Of a DNA stretch of 64,000 nucleotides, positions 24,737-33,991 are shown piece by piece. The position numbers and the translations under genes are program-made. How positions within the stretch are numbered: position 1 is the first letter of the stretch; each line of letters opens with the position of its first letter. The notes under the pieces are model-generated. The model did not search any database. It saw only the letters and a list, made by a program, of their open reading frames with translations, and was not told the DNA's origin. The stretch is from Colwellia sp. C1TZA3 (GTDB taxonomy: Bacteria > Pseudomonadota > Gammaproteobacteria > Enterobacterales > Alteromonadaceae). The stretch covers positions 1 to 64,000 of the forward strand of contig NZ_VOLS01000021.1 of NCBI RefSeq assembly GCF_007954265.1, read 5' to 3'.

Positions 24737-25690
24737 TTAATCGATGCGGTTAGTACGCTCGCCTTGTTTAAATGCCGTTATATTTGCGGCGACTAAATTA
24801 AGTAAGGCTTGCTGTGCTTGTTTGCTTGCCCAAGCGATGTGCGCGGTTATTTTCAATTTAGGTGACTGTGCTGCCAACAGGATATGATCTTTTGCTGGCG
24901 GCTCTTGCTCTAATACATCTAAAATTGCACTCGCCAATTGGTTATTATTTAATGCCGCTAATAAGTCATGATTATTAATTAAAGCGCCTCTGGCGGTGTT
25001 AATAAGTACTGCACTATCCTTCATGCAGTTGAAGATGTTTTTATCGAACAAGCCTTCAGTTTCTGCGGTTTGTGGGCAGTGTAAACTAATGATATCGGCT
25101 TGAGCAATCACTTGCTTAAAAGCTACTCTGTCGCTCCGTATTTCCACGGCGTTAGGCCTTTCAGCAATGAGTACAGCCATATCAAAAGCGTGAGCAATGC
25201 TTGCTACTTTACTGCCTAAAGCGCCATAGCCAATAATCCCCATGGTTTTTCCAGCTAACTCATCACTGCCTTTGCCGTGCATGCAAAATGTCTCACTAGT
25301 TTGCCATTGACCATTACGGGTGTTGTTATTGTGATCTTCTATTTGGCTATAATAGGCCAGTAGTTGGGCAAAGACATATTGAGCGACTGAATTTTTGGCA
25401 TAACCACTGACGTTAGTTACCGCAATGCCCAGCTCGCGCGCAGCGTCAATATCAACATTATTAATGCCGGTCGCGGTAATACAAATAAGTTTTAAATCTG
25501 GCAATTGGCTTAATATTGCACGGTTAAGTAGCACTTTATTACTTAAGATAATTTCAGCGTTTATGCAGCGTAGTAATACTTGTGCTGGTGTTGTGATAGC
25601 GTGTAAATCTAATTGACTGACGACCTGATGAAGAACAGACAAGTTAAGTGAAGGGCTAAAGGTTTGATAGTCTAAAAATACCGCGCGCAT
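24737..25690 (-). CDS. D-2-hydroxyacid dehydrogenase
   Basis: An NAD(P)H-linked 2-ketoacid reductase of the hydroxypyruvate/glycerate reductase type. The 317 residues show ATGINNVDIDAARELGI, the nucleotide-binding GYGALGSKVA, HCPQTAETEGLF, the catalytic arginine in INTARGALIN, glutamate in LDVLEQEPP and histidine in TAHIAWAS. The exact substrate is not clear; glycerate dehydrogenase (HprA-like) is the closest guess. The gene stands alone on the minus strand. Confidence 0.87.
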   Translation of the reverse strand: MRAVFLDYQTFSPSLNLSVLHQVVSQLDLHAITTPAQVLLRCINAEIILSNKVLLNRAILSQLPDLKLICITATGINNVDIDAARELGIAVTNVSGYAKNSVAQYVFAQLLAYYSQIEDHNNNTRNGQWQTSETFCMHGKGSDELAGKTMGIIGYGALGSKVASIAHAFDMAVLIAERPNAVEIRSDRVAFKQVIAQADIISLHCPQTAETEGLFDKNIFNCMKDSAVLINTARGALINNHDLLAALNNNQLASAILDVLEQEPPAKDHILLAAQSPKLKITAHIAWASKQAQQALLNLVAANITAFKQGERTNRID

Positions 25691-25846
25691 GTTATCTACT
25701 CAGAGTGAAATTTTACTCAGTTTATATCATTTCTAATGAGTGACTCAATCAATGCTGATTTTTATTGCATAAAATAACCAATGCTTAACCATAAATAGCA
25801 AGTTAATAAAATAGCAAGTTAAGGTGTTTAATACCATTGAACCCCG

Positions 25847-27215
25847 CTAACCAGGTCGGCCATCAACCCGTGCTTTTAGTAACATGGGTGCATAATATAT
25901 AGTAAACAGCGTAAAACTCACTATCCAAAGCAAGCCACTAATATCAATAAATATCATCGATTTTTCCGGAAAGCCCCAAGGGCCAAAACTACGAACTAAA
26001 CTTGCTAGTACTAGCGATGCAAAGGCCAATGACATCAGTTTCGGTGCTTGTAACGGTCTACCAGTATGGCCTAAAGACACCCGTGAAATCATAGCAAGAA
26101 TAACACCGCCGATGCCACCTACCGTTATTAAATGCCAAATATGGCTACTGGGCATTTCAGGGATTAAATAACTCAGACCAAGCAATATCAAACCAAAGGC
26201 CAACGCTTTGATTGCTAAGTGTAATGACCATAGCAATGGTACGCCTAAGGTGATCCAAGGACGCCATCTTAACCATCGAATTGTTTGAAAAATGCCAGCA
26301 AAAATTAATATTAATCCTATATAAAAATTGTTTATGCCAATGGCGGGATGCAGTAGCAGCAGTATAGTGATTAAGGCGAGAGAGCCATTAGTGAGTTTAT
26401 CAAGCCAAGGTAGTGCTGTTGCTTTTGGCGTTTGTGTGCCATTAGCGGTAAACATGGGCACTACGCGGCCGGTCATAACTGAAATAAGTAAAGTCATTAA
26501 CATCACACCGGCATAACCTGCATATTGGGTAGAGACTGAACTCGGGTAATATATGCTTGCGTGCATTTCAGCATTAGCGATAGTGAAAATGGTCAATAAA
26601 GGCACGAAGAATAAGTTGTGATATTGTTTGACGGCTAATATAGGTTTCGCTAATACAAAAGCCACACAAGGTAAAAAGGCCAAATCTATTATCGTGGTTA
26701 ATGTTGCACCAAGTAAATCAGGAAACATTAAGCAAACTCGCCCTATTAGCCACAAAAGAAACAAAGCCGCGAGCATTTTTCCTTGCACACCGGGCAGCCC
26801 AGTCCAGTTTTGTACTGCGGTTAAGAGAAAACCGGCAATGATGGCACAACCAAAACCAAAAATCATTTCGTGAATGTGCCACCAGTAATACCAATTTGAT
26901 TAATTAAGTGATCTACTTTTTCATGAGGAAAAATGGATAAATACAAGGCATAAAATTTAGTAAGTAGTTATTCTACTTATAAATTTTATAACGCTGTAGT
27001 TATTCATTTTAACCATTAAAAATGAGAAGGTAATTAATCAACTTGGTATAACCACCACCTAAAGGCTGAAAATTTAGCACACCTCGGTATAGCATGAGCC
27101 ACAAGAGCATGGCGATAACACTAAATACGGCGCCAGCGAGAAAGAAAGGACGAAAGCCGAGCCTAAATAACGGCACCATTTGTTGTTCTTTGTTTAAATC
27201 GGTAATTTGCATCAT
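25847..27215 (-). pseudogene. nnrS: nnrS interrupted by a MITE insertion
   Basis: NnrS is a polytopic haem- and copper-associated membrane protein linked to nitric-oxide stress and denitrification. The 5' part (27215 down to 27052) encodes MMQITDLNKEQQMVPLFRLG to PLGGG; the rest (26888 down to 25847) resumes at YWWHIHEMIFGFG. A 160-bp family B element with a TAA duplication lies between. Removing element plus one TAA leaves 1206 bases, an open frame of 401 residues, so there is no other lesion in frame. As it stands, translation stops inside the element, and only an N-terminal fragment is made unless the distal ATG at 26866 is used. Confidence 0.88.
26889..27048 (+). repeat. Family B MITE-like repeat inside nnrS
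   Basis: A 160-bp element from TACCAATTTGATTAATTA to TAATTAATCAACTTGGTA, flanked by TAA at 26886-26888 and 27049-27051. The two halves are long imperfect inverted repeats. It is nearly identical to the copy at 47492-47651. No coding capacity. Insertion adds 163 bases to nnrS and shifts the frame. Confidence 0.93.
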
Positions 27216-27282
27216 AGGTGCAACCCTTAGTGTTTATGTTGTGGCTATCATAAAGCAATCAATCAGCATTACTTTGGGGTAA

Positions 27283-27439
27283 TACCAATCCCATTAAGTT
27301 ATTGCTCACTTGTACTAGTTAAAATAGCTCAATGCTGTGTTGCTCTCACTCCCAATAGCCAGCTATTGCTCAATCGAGCGCCTTACCTTGAATTATTTTT
27401 CCTGCGTACAACAAGATCACAAACTTAATGGAACTGGTA
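27283..27439 (+). repeat. Family A MITE-like repeat, complete copy
   Basis: A 157-bp family A element flanked by TAA at 27280-27282 and 27440-27442, lying about 67 bases upstream of the nnrS start. It may have displaced the nnrS promoter. It shows a few substitutions against the left-edge copies. Confidence 0.9.
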
Positions 27440-27481
27440 TAAATCAAGTAATGGGTTGTTATTTAGAATTTTTAATGGTTA

Positions 27482-27727
27482 TTAGGATATTGGTAACTCT
27501 AATTCAACAATTTGCTCTGAAATTAATTCAAGTTTTTCTGCCATTAATGCTTGGGCATCATACAAACCGCGATTGTAATATACTGCACCTAATTCTTCAG
27601 TAAAAAAGTCGAGTAAAAAGTCAGCATCAAATTGCCCTAAATCTTGCTCTAATTCATTAGTAAAGTAGCGTTGTAGTTTTTCGATTAACAGCAATTTTTC
27701 GGTATGGGTAAATTTTATTGGCGACAT
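27482..27727 (-). CDS. DUF2164 family protein
   Basis: An 81-residue, acidic protein matching DUF2164 (IKFTHTEKLLLIEKLQRYF, DADFLLDFFTEELGAVYYNRGLYDAQALM). No function is established for the family. The ATG at 27727 (MSPIKF) is preferred to one eight codons upstream because AAGGA lies ten bases before it and family members begin there. Repeat elements flank the gene on both sides. Confidence 0.8.
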   Translation of the reverse strand: MSPIKFTHTEKLLLIEKLQRYFTNELEQDLGQFDADFLLDFFTEELGAVYYNRGLYDAQALMAEKLELISEQIVELELPIS

Positions 27728-27781
27728 AAAAGCATTTTCCTTGAATGACAAATGATCTAATAATTTAATTAATTGGTATTA

Positions 27782-28083
27782 TACCCAAGTCACTTCAAGA
27801 TGCATTCTTGTGACTTTTACAACGACCTAACTTTAATCGGTAACCTTGTATAAAGGTTTTTTTTCGTAACTGCTCTTGCTCCTGGGTTACTCTACTTCAC
27901 TAAGTCCATGTGGCTAAATTTTTAAACATTACAACGTAGAAGGTATGTTTTTCCTTGCAGACTGGGTTAAAAATTATCTATGCGGTGTTGAGTTTTAGTT
28001 AGCGAATGACGCCTGAAAACCATCGTCTTGCATAAATCGTTCTTAACTGCCACTGAAGTGAGTATGTTGAAGTAATTTGGGTA
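27782..28083. repeat. Family C inverted-repeat element
   Basis: The ends TACCCAAGTCACTTCAA and TTGAAGTAATTTGGGTA are inverted repeats with a few mismatches, enclosing 302 bases with no gene. The flanks are TTA on the left and TAT on the right, so a clean target duplication is not seen. A short family B-like end (TTAATTAATTGGTATTA) abuts on the left at about 27763-27781. Together these fill the gap from 27728 to 28122. Confidence 0.65.
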
Positions 28084-28122
28084 TATACTCTGCATATGAA
28101 AAACTAATTTAAGTAATACACT

Positions 28123-28254
28123 GTGAATAAATCGTCGTTTAAGCAATGGTGGCAAACAGACTGTCAATTTTGCCGTAAATCAAGAATGATTATTTTATGG
28201 TTGGTGTTGATGTTAATTGCTGATAGTTTGTGGTTTGGTTTGATACCCATTTGA
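28123..28254 (+). CDS. Possible 43-residue membrane protein with CxxC
   Basis: A short open frame from GTG 28123 encodes MNKSSFKQWWQTDCQFCRKS, then one hydrophobic helix (about residues 22-42) ending at the stop. The CxxC motif and the positive-inside layout look protein-like, but the ribosome binding site is poor and no family is recognised. It precedes iscX by 57 bases. It could be chance. Confidence 0.4.
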   Translation: MNKSSFKQWWQTDCQFCRKSRMIILWLVLMLIADSLWFGLIPI

Positions 28255-28311
28255 CTCATTAACTAATTAATTTGGCATAATTATTCACTAACAAAATAAA
28301 GAGGTAATACT

Positions 28312-28512
28312 ATGACTTATCGTTGGACCGACTCACTTGAGATTGCACTTGATTTGATCGAAGCACATCCTGATGTAGACCCGATGAAATTACATTTTCC
28401 AGAATTAATGCAATGGGTGTTAGCGCTAGAAAATTTTGAGGACGACCCTAAACATTGTGGCGAACGCATACTTGAAGCTATTCAGTTAGCCTGGATTTCA
28501 GAAGCGGACTAG
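28312..28512 (+). CDS. iscX: Fe-S cluster assembly protein IscX
   Basis: IscX is a small acidic protein that binds IscS and iron and tunes Fe-S cluster assembly. The 66 residues match the family well: YRWTDSLEIALDL at the start, PELMQWVLALENFEDDP in the middle and AIQLAWISEA at the end. AAAGAGG lies ten bases before the ATG. It is normally last in the isc operon; here no isc gene adjoins, so it has been separated or sits alone. Confidence 0.93.
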   Translation: MTYRWTDSLEIALDLIEAHPDVDPMKLHFPELMQWVLALENFEDDPKHCGERILEAIQLAWISEAD

Positions 28513-28667
28513 CGTGGGTTCAACTGTTTAGTTGTCAAAATAAGCAGTTAAAAAAAATGAGTAAGCGTTATTACTTTTCAAAAAGTGATATTTGGCTATA
28601 ATGAGCCATCATTATTCTTATGATGAATCTTCGTCATTCACTCAGTATATAAAGAAAGCATGTAACT

Positions 28668-30374
28668 ATGACATCTGAAAAGACATCTGAAAAAAATAAA
28701 CGGCCACTATATATCCCCTATGCAGGTTCTAGTTTACTGGAAACACCTTTACTCAATAAAGGCAGCGCATTTAGCGAAGACGAGCGCTCACACTTTAATT
28801 TAACTGGCTTATTACCGCCACGTTTTGAAACTATCGATGAGCAAGTTGAACGTGCCTACATGCAATACCGTAGCTTTGAAACCAACTTAAATAAACATAT
28901 TTACCTACGTGCCATTCATGACAACAATGAAACCCTGTTTTTTAAGTTAGTGCAAGAAAATTTGGCGGAGATGATGCCCATTATCTATACACCAACTGTG
29001 GGTGATGCTTGTGAGCAATTTTCAGATATTTATCGTAGCTCTCGGGGCTTATTTGTTTCTTATGACCAGCGTCATCAGCTTGACGACATTTTACGTAATG
29101 CGACAAAAAACAAAGTCAAAGTTATTGTGGTGACTGACGGCGAGCGTATTCTAGGTTTAGGTGACCAAGGTATTGGTGGCATGGGTATCCCCATAGGTAA
29201 ACTATCGCTTTACACAGCCTGTGGCGGCATCAGCCCAGCTTACACCTTACCTGTGATGCTTGACGTGGGTACTAATAATGAAAAATTATTAAACGATCCT
29301 ATGTATATGGGCTGGCGTCATCATCGTATTGAACAAGATAAATACGATGAGTTTTTAGCTATGTTCATTAAGGCTGTTAAACGCCGTTGGCCAGACGTTC
29401 TATTACAGTTTGAAGATTTTGCTCAACCTAATGCCACCCCGTTGTTAAACCGTTATCGCGATGAACTTTGTTGTTTTAACGACGATATTCAAGGGACAGC
29501 GTCGGTTACTGTCGGTACCTTATTAGCCGCCTGCCGTATCAAAAAAACACCCTTATCAGCGCAACGTGTGGTCTTTGTTGGCGCGGGCTCTGCAGGTTGT
29601 GGTATTGCCGAGCAAATTATCTCACAAATGGTCAGTGAAGGGATTTGTCAGCAACAAGCACGTAGCCAAATATTTATGGTTGACCGCTTTGGTTTATTAA
29701 CTGAAGGTATGGCTGGCCTACGTGACTTTCAAGCAAAACTAGTACAGCAAAAATCTGCGATAGCGCCATGGAATGTGCAAAGTGAGTATGCTGCTTTACT
29801 TGATGTTATGCATGGCGCTAAACCGACGATTTTAATTGGCGTTTCTGGCGTGCCAGGTTTGTTCACTGAAGCGGTTATTAAGGCGATGAAATTACACTGC
29901 AATATGCCGATAATATTTCCACTAAGTAACCCCGGTCGCCAAGTAGAAGCAACACCTGAACAGGTTATAAATTGGACCGAAGGTGAGGTAATTATTGCCA
30001 CAGGTAGCCCGTTTGACCCGGTTGAGTACAAAGGCCAGATATTTACTATCGCCCAATGTAATAACAGCTATATCTTTCCCGGTATTGGTTTAGGTGTGGT
30101 GTCAGCCAATATTAATCGCATTACCGATGAAATGCTAATGGCGGCAAGCGCGATGTTAGCGCAAGCTTCACCATTAGCTAATACCGGTACTGGCGAGTTG
30201 TTACCTCCTTTAGTCGCAATTGCTGATTTAAGTAAAAAAATAGCGTTTGCTGTCGGTAAAGTTGCTTTCGAGCAAGGTTTCGCCTTACCGCTATCAGATG
30301 AACAACTTGTGGAAAATATTGAGCGTAATTTTTGGACACCTCAATATCGCCAATATCGTCGAGTCAGTATTTAA
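28668..30374 (+). CDS. maeA: NAD-dependent malic enzyme
   Basis: MaeA decarboxylates malate to pyruvate with NAD reduction. The 568 residues are full length. Visible are [15 protein letters not shown], the catalytic tyrosine/lysine regions, the metal-binding FEDFAQPNA and [15 protein letters not shown] stretches, and the nucleotide site [16 protein letters not shown]. The first codons contain a 12-base direct repeat (ACATCTGAAAAG/A) that repeats TSEK. It appears monocistronic; a hairpin follows the stop. Confidence 0.95.
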   Translation: MTSEKTSEKNKRPLYIPYAGSSLLETPLLNKGSAFSEDERSHFNLTGLLPPRFETIDEQVERAYMQYRSFETNLNKHIYLRAIHDNNETLFFKLVQENLAEMMPIIYTPTVGDACEQFSDIYRSSRGLFVSYDQRHQLDDILRNATKNKVKVIVVTDGERILGLGDQGIGGMGIPIGKLSLYTACGGISPAYTLPVMLDVGTNNEKLLNDPMYMGWRHHRIEQDKYDEFLAMFIKAVKRRWPDVLLQFEDFAQPNATPLLNRYRDELCCFNDDIQGTASVTVGTLLAACRIKKTPLSAQRVVFVGAGSAGCGIAEQIISQMVSEGICQQQARSQIFMVDRFGLLTEGMAGLRDFQAKLVQQKSAIAPWNVQSEYAALLDVMHGAKPTILIGVSGVPGLFTEAVIKAMKLHCNMPIIFPLSNPGRQVEATPEQVINWTEGEVIIATGSPFDPVEYKGQIFTIAQCNNSYIFPGIGLGVVSANINRITDEMLMAASAMLAQASPLANTGTGELLPPLVAIADLSKKIAFAVGKVAFEQGFALPLSDEQLVENIERNFWTPQYRQYRRVSI

Positions 30375-30413
30375 GCCGCGATAAAGCTTGATTCAAACGA
30401 CATAAAAGCGAAC

Positions 30414-30445
30414 GAAAACGCTCACACGGCTAAGCGTTTTCTGTT
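30414..30445 (+). terminator. Hairpin terminator after maeA
   Basis: GAAAACGCT (30414-30422) pairs with AGCGTTTTC (30433-30441) around a ten-base loop, followed by TGTTT. The T tract is short, so strength is moderate. Confidence 0.6.
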
Positions 30446-30509
30446 TAATATCAGTGGTAAGTTTTTTATTTCAAATAAAAAAATAAGTACCAATTTTCAT
30501 GTCACAGGT

Positions 30510-30538
30510 GCTTATGTTGAGTCTTGAACAATAAACAT
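30510..30538 (-). repeat. Family D fragment matching the flhF-flhG gap
   Basis: These 29 bases match the reverse complement of 4310-4338 at 26 positions. With the nearby family A remnant it shows the 336-base maeA-ndk gap to be filled largely with decayed repeats. Confidence 0.6.
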
Positions 30539-30548
30539 AGAACTTGAT

Positions 30549-30597
30549 TTATTTTCTCTGTGCACAACAAGATCACCAAGCTAATGAAAGTAGTATT
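30549..30597 (+). repeat. Decayed right end of a family A repeat
   Basis: The stretch ATTTATTTTCTCTGTGCACAACAAG and what follows resemble the last 47 bases of family A, ending AGTAGTATTA in place of ACTGGTATTA. About one base in five has changed and the left part is missing, so it is an old remnant. Confidence 0.65.
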
Positions 30598-30710
30598 AGC
30601 TTGGTTTAAGTAAGCTAAAAGTGATAGCCCTAGGAATTTGCTTTTAATTCGTCTATAATCGCGCCAAAATTTATCCCGTATTTTAATTCTAATTTATTGA
30701 GAGGGCTATT

Positions 30711-31142
30711 ATGGCTATCGAACGTACTTTTTCTATCGTAAAACCTGACGCAGTTGCTAAAAACTTTATTGGTCAAATCTACAACCGTTTTGAAACTGCT
30801 GGTTTAAAGATTGTTGCTGCTAAAATGATTCATTTATCAAAAGAAAAAGCAGAAGGCTTTTACGCTGAGCACAGCGAGCGTCCTTTCTTTGGTGCTTTAG
30901 TTGAATTTATGACTTCTGGCCCAGTAATGGTGCAAGTTTTAGAAGGCGAAAACGCTGTGCTTAAAAACCGTGAAATCATGGGTGCTACTAACCCAGCTGA
31001 AGCACTTGCTGGCACTATCCGTGCTGATCTTGCTGATTCAATTGACGAAAATGCAGCTCACGGTAGCGATGCTTTAGAATCTGCTGCCCGTGAAATTGCT
31101 TACTTCTTCGCTGATGAAGAACTTTGTTCACGTACACGTTAA
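30711..31142 (+). CDS. ndk: Nucleoside diphosphate kinase
   Basis: Ndk transfers the gamma-phosphate between nucleoside triphosphates and diphosphates through a phosphohistidine, which is H117 here in the NAAHGSD signature. The 143 residues match the family throughout ([27 protein letters not shown]). A clear TATAAT at 30654-30659 may be the -10 box, with a poor -35. It heads the conserved ndk-rlmN-pilW block. Confidence 0.97.
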   Translation: MAIERTFSIVKPDAVAKNFIGQIYNRFETAGLKIVAAKMIHLSKEKAEGFYAEHSERPFFGALVEFMTSGPVMVQVLEGENAVLKNREIMGATNPAEALAGTIRADLADSIDENAAHGSDALESAAREIAYFFADEELCSRTR

Positions 31143-31208
31143 TTTTAAATATTACCTAATAAGCTAGCTCATTATTGGGTAGCTTAATGTAGTTTAAAAA
31201 TTAATTTG

Positions 31209-31245
31209 AAGGATTTTACTGATTAATCGGTAAAGTCCTTTTGTC
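31209..31245 (+). terminator. Terminator after ndk
   Basis: GGATTTTAC and GTAAAGTCC form a nine-pair stem with one G-T pair, followed by a T-rich tail. It separates ndk from rlmN, which starts about 180 bases later. Confidence 0.65.
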
Positions 31246-31420
31246 TATTTTAAGACCGTATAAAATTGAGTGTTTTTGCTAGTAAACATGCTACGAAGAA
31301 CATTGACTTTTATTGATATAGTGCGAATAAATATCTAATATCGATCCACTAAATTGTTTATTTTGCCTAAAAAGCGTACAATTTATTCTGTAATTTTTGT
31401 AGTATTGAGAAGTTTTTATC

Positions 31421-32566
31421 ATGAGTGATGTAACCGAAGTAGTAACCCCAGTGAAGAAAAAAATTAACTTACTAAACCTTGACCATCAAGGAATGCGAGA
31501 ATATTTTTCTTCAATCGGCGAGAAGCCATTTCGTGCTGACCAGATTATGAAATGGATCTACCATTTCGGTTACGATGACTTTGAATTGATGACCAATATA
31601 AATAAAAAATTACGTGAAAAATTGCAACGTGATACTGAAATTAAAGCGCCCGAGATATCTGAAAAACTTGTATCAAATGACGGCACAATTAAGTACGCGT
31701 TAAGCCTTGAAGGTGGTCAAGAAATTGAAACCGTTTGGATCCCTGAAAATGGCCGTGCAACGCTTTGTGTTTCATCGCAAGTGGGCTGTGCATTGGAATG
31801 TACCTTTTGTGCAACAGCGCAGCAAGGCTTCAACCGCAATCTCACGATGGCTGAAATTATTGGTCAAGTTTGGCGAGTAGCCAATGATATTGGCGCAACG
31901 CGCATTGCCGGTACCCGCCCGATTACCAACATTGTGATGATGGGGATGGGCGAGCCATTGCTCAACATGAAAAACTTGATCCCAGCATTAGATACTATGT
32001 TAAATGATCTAGGCTACGGCTTATCGAAACGTCGTGTTACGGTCAGTACCTCAGGCGTTGTACCTGCCTTAGATATGTTAAAAGAGAAAGTTGATTGCGC
32101 GCTGGCGATATCTATCCATGCGGGTAACAATGCCTTACGTGACGTATTAGTACCAATTAACAAGAAGTATCCACTAGAAGAGTTTTTAGCGGCTGCGGGT
32201 CGTTATATCGAAGGTTCAAAAGCCAATAAGCAGGCGACGATAGAATACGTAATGCTTGATCATGTAAACGATAGCACCGAACAGGCACATGAATTAGCTC
32301 TTGCTTTGAAAGATTTACCCAGTAAAATCAATCTTATTCCATTTAACCCTTATCCGGGTTCACCCTATAAACGTTCGAGTAATTCTCGTATTGATCGCTT
32401 CGATAAAGTCTTACAAAGCTATGGCTTAACGGTAATTACCCGTCGCACTCGTGGTGACGATATTGACGCAGCATGTGGGCAATTAGCCGGCGAAGTGTTG
32501 GATAGAACTAAACGGACAGGAAAAAAAGAGCTGAAAGCTGAGCCAATTTCAGTAAAGATGGTTTAA
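31421..32566 (+). CDS. rlmN: 23S rRNA/tRNA (adenine-C2)-methyltransferase RlmN
   Basis: RlmN is a radical SAM enzyme that methylates A2503 of 23S rRNA and A37 of some tRNAs. The 381 residues carry the Fe-S cysteines C123, C127 and C130 (CALECTFC), GMGEPLLN for SAM contact, and the C-terminal [15 protein letters not shown] with the methyl-carrying cysteine. Length and motifs are complete. pilW follows 42 bases later in the conserved order. Confidence 0.97.
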   Translation: MSDVTEVVTPVKKKINLLNLDHQGMREYFSSIGEKPFRADQIMKWIYHFGYDDFELMTNINKKLREKLQRDTEIKAPEISEKLVSNDGTIKYALSLEGGQEIETVWIPENGRATLCVSSQVGCALECTFCATAQQGFNRNLTMAEIIGQVWRVANDIGATRIAGTRPITNIVMMGMGEPLLNMKNLIPALDTMLNDLGYGLSKRRVTVSTSGVVPALDMLKEKVDCALAISIHAGNNALRDVLVPINKKYPLEEFLAAAGRYIEGSKANKQATIEYVMLDHVNDSTEQAHELALALKDLPSKINLIPFNPYPGSPYKRSSNSRIDRFDKVLQSYGLTVITRRTRGDDIDAACGQLAGEVLDRTKRTGKKELKAEPISVKMV

Positions 32567-32608
32567 GTGCTCTTGAATTAATATTGACTAAGTGACAGTG
32601 CTTTTATT

Positions 32609-33979
32609 ATGAAAAAATTATTACCATTTTTTATTGCGTTACTAACGACAAGTACATTAACAGCTTGTGTGACGCAAAATTATGGCAATGATAAAGACAC
32701 CCCGATAATTGAAAATGAAGCCAGTAATAATGAAATAGCCATGACCCGTATATCACTCGGATTAGGTTATTTAAAAATGGGCAATACTCAACAAGCCAAG
32801 CTTAACTTAGAAAAAGCCAAACGCTTTTCGCCCAATTTAGTGCAAGTATATACCGCTTTTGCCCATTATTATGACACGGTGGATGAGTCCGAATTAGCGA
32901 CTCAAGCCTATGAACATGCGCTGAGTATTGATAACCAAGATGCTGATACGCTTAATAATTATGGCGTTTTTTTGTGTCGACAAGCAAAGTATGCCGCCGC
33001 TGAAAAGAAAATGTTACAAGCGATAGCCATTCCTAGCTATATTTTAGTGGCGCAAAGCTACGAAAATTTAGCCTTATGCCAGCTTAAAGCAAAACAGTTT
33101 GATAACGGCCAAACTTACCTTGAAAAAGCCATTGCTCATAGCCCAAATAGAGCCAGTTCGCTGTTGCAAATGATGCGATTACAATATGCAAAAAGTGACT
33201 ATAAGTCAGCGCAAACTTACCTGTACCGCTATGAAAAATCAACACGTCGCTTTAATGCAGATGCACTAGCTTTAGCCTTTAAGATATTTGCTAAGCAAGG
33301 CAATAAAGCTATTGCTAAAAATTATGGCAATATGCTAGTTAAAATGTTCCCAAGTTCTTTTGAAGCTAAACAATATATTTTAAATGAACTTTATCAGATT
33401 GATGCAGACAAACTAGCTGAAGACTATCGAGCCTCTCTGTTGGGTGGTAATAGCGAACAAAGTAAAAAACGTATAGTGATATTATCGCCAAAAACGACAG
33501 CAACTGTTGCTAATGCCAGCTTAAGTCGTGATGGTTTAAAGCCTATTATGGCTAATTCCGTTATGCCAACGACAGAGCAAGTAGCTGAGACAAAAGCAAA
33601 ATCAGCAGACAAAAGCCTTGAAAGTAATATGCAGGCAAAAAATAATCAGCCAGTTGGGGTGAAAGAAGTTGCGCCAAAGCAACAGACGAGTCAAAAACAA
33701 AGTAGTCAAACACAGAGCAGTCAAACACAGAGTGACAAAAAAATAATAGCTGAATTGATGGCTGGTGAAGCACAAATTAAACAAGAAAAAAATAGCACAC
33801 TTATGGTGTCTTTACCCATTCATCTTGTTATAGAAGGTGATAATTTGATGATTATTGCTAAACACTACAATGTCGTGATGAAAAATCTAGCGCGTTGGAA
33901 TAAGTTACGCCGCCCCTATCTTTTAAAAACTGGTGATGTTCTTTATCTCTCAGATCCAAAATCAGCGATTAAACGCTAA
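32609..33979 (+). CDS. pilW: Type IV pilus pilotin PilW/PilF with C-terminal LysM domain
   Basis: PilW/PilF is the TPR lipoprotein that brings secretin PilQ to the outer membrane. The protein has a signal peptide with lipobox LTAC (cysteine near residue 20). TPR repeats cover about residues 40-270 (e.g. LNNYGVFLCRQAKYAAAEKKM). A Ser/Gln-rich linker with QKQSSQTQSSQTQS repeats leads to a LysM domain (about 400-447; VIEGDNLMIIAKHYNV, ARWNKL, LKTGDVLYL). Usual PilW is about 250 residues without LysM, so this 456-residue form adds peptidoglycan binding. Position between rlmN and rodZ is standard. Confidence 0.88.
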   Translation: MKKLLPFFIALLTTSTLTACVTQNYGNDKDTPIIENEASNNEIAMTRISLGLGYLKMGNTQQAKLNLEKAKRFSPNLVQVYTAFAHYYDTVDESELATQAYEHALSIDNQDADTLNNYGVFLCRQAKYAAAEKKMLQAIAIPSYILVAQSYENLALCQLKAKQFDNGQTYLEKAIAHSPNRASSLLQMMRLQYAKSDYKSAQTYLYRYEKSTRRFNADALALAFKIFAKQGNKAIAKNYGNMLVKMFPSSFEAKQYILNELYQIDADKLAEDYRASLLGGNSEQSKKRIVILSPKTTATVANASLSRDGLKPIMANSVMPTTEQVAETKAKSADKSLESNMQAKNNQPVGVKEVAPKQQTSQKQSSQTQSSQTQSDKKIIAELMAGEAQIKQEKNSTLMVSLPIHLVIEGDNLMIIAKHYNVVMKNLARWNKLRRPYLLKTGDVLYLSDPKSAIKR

Positions 33980-33991
33980 GAGAAATACTTG

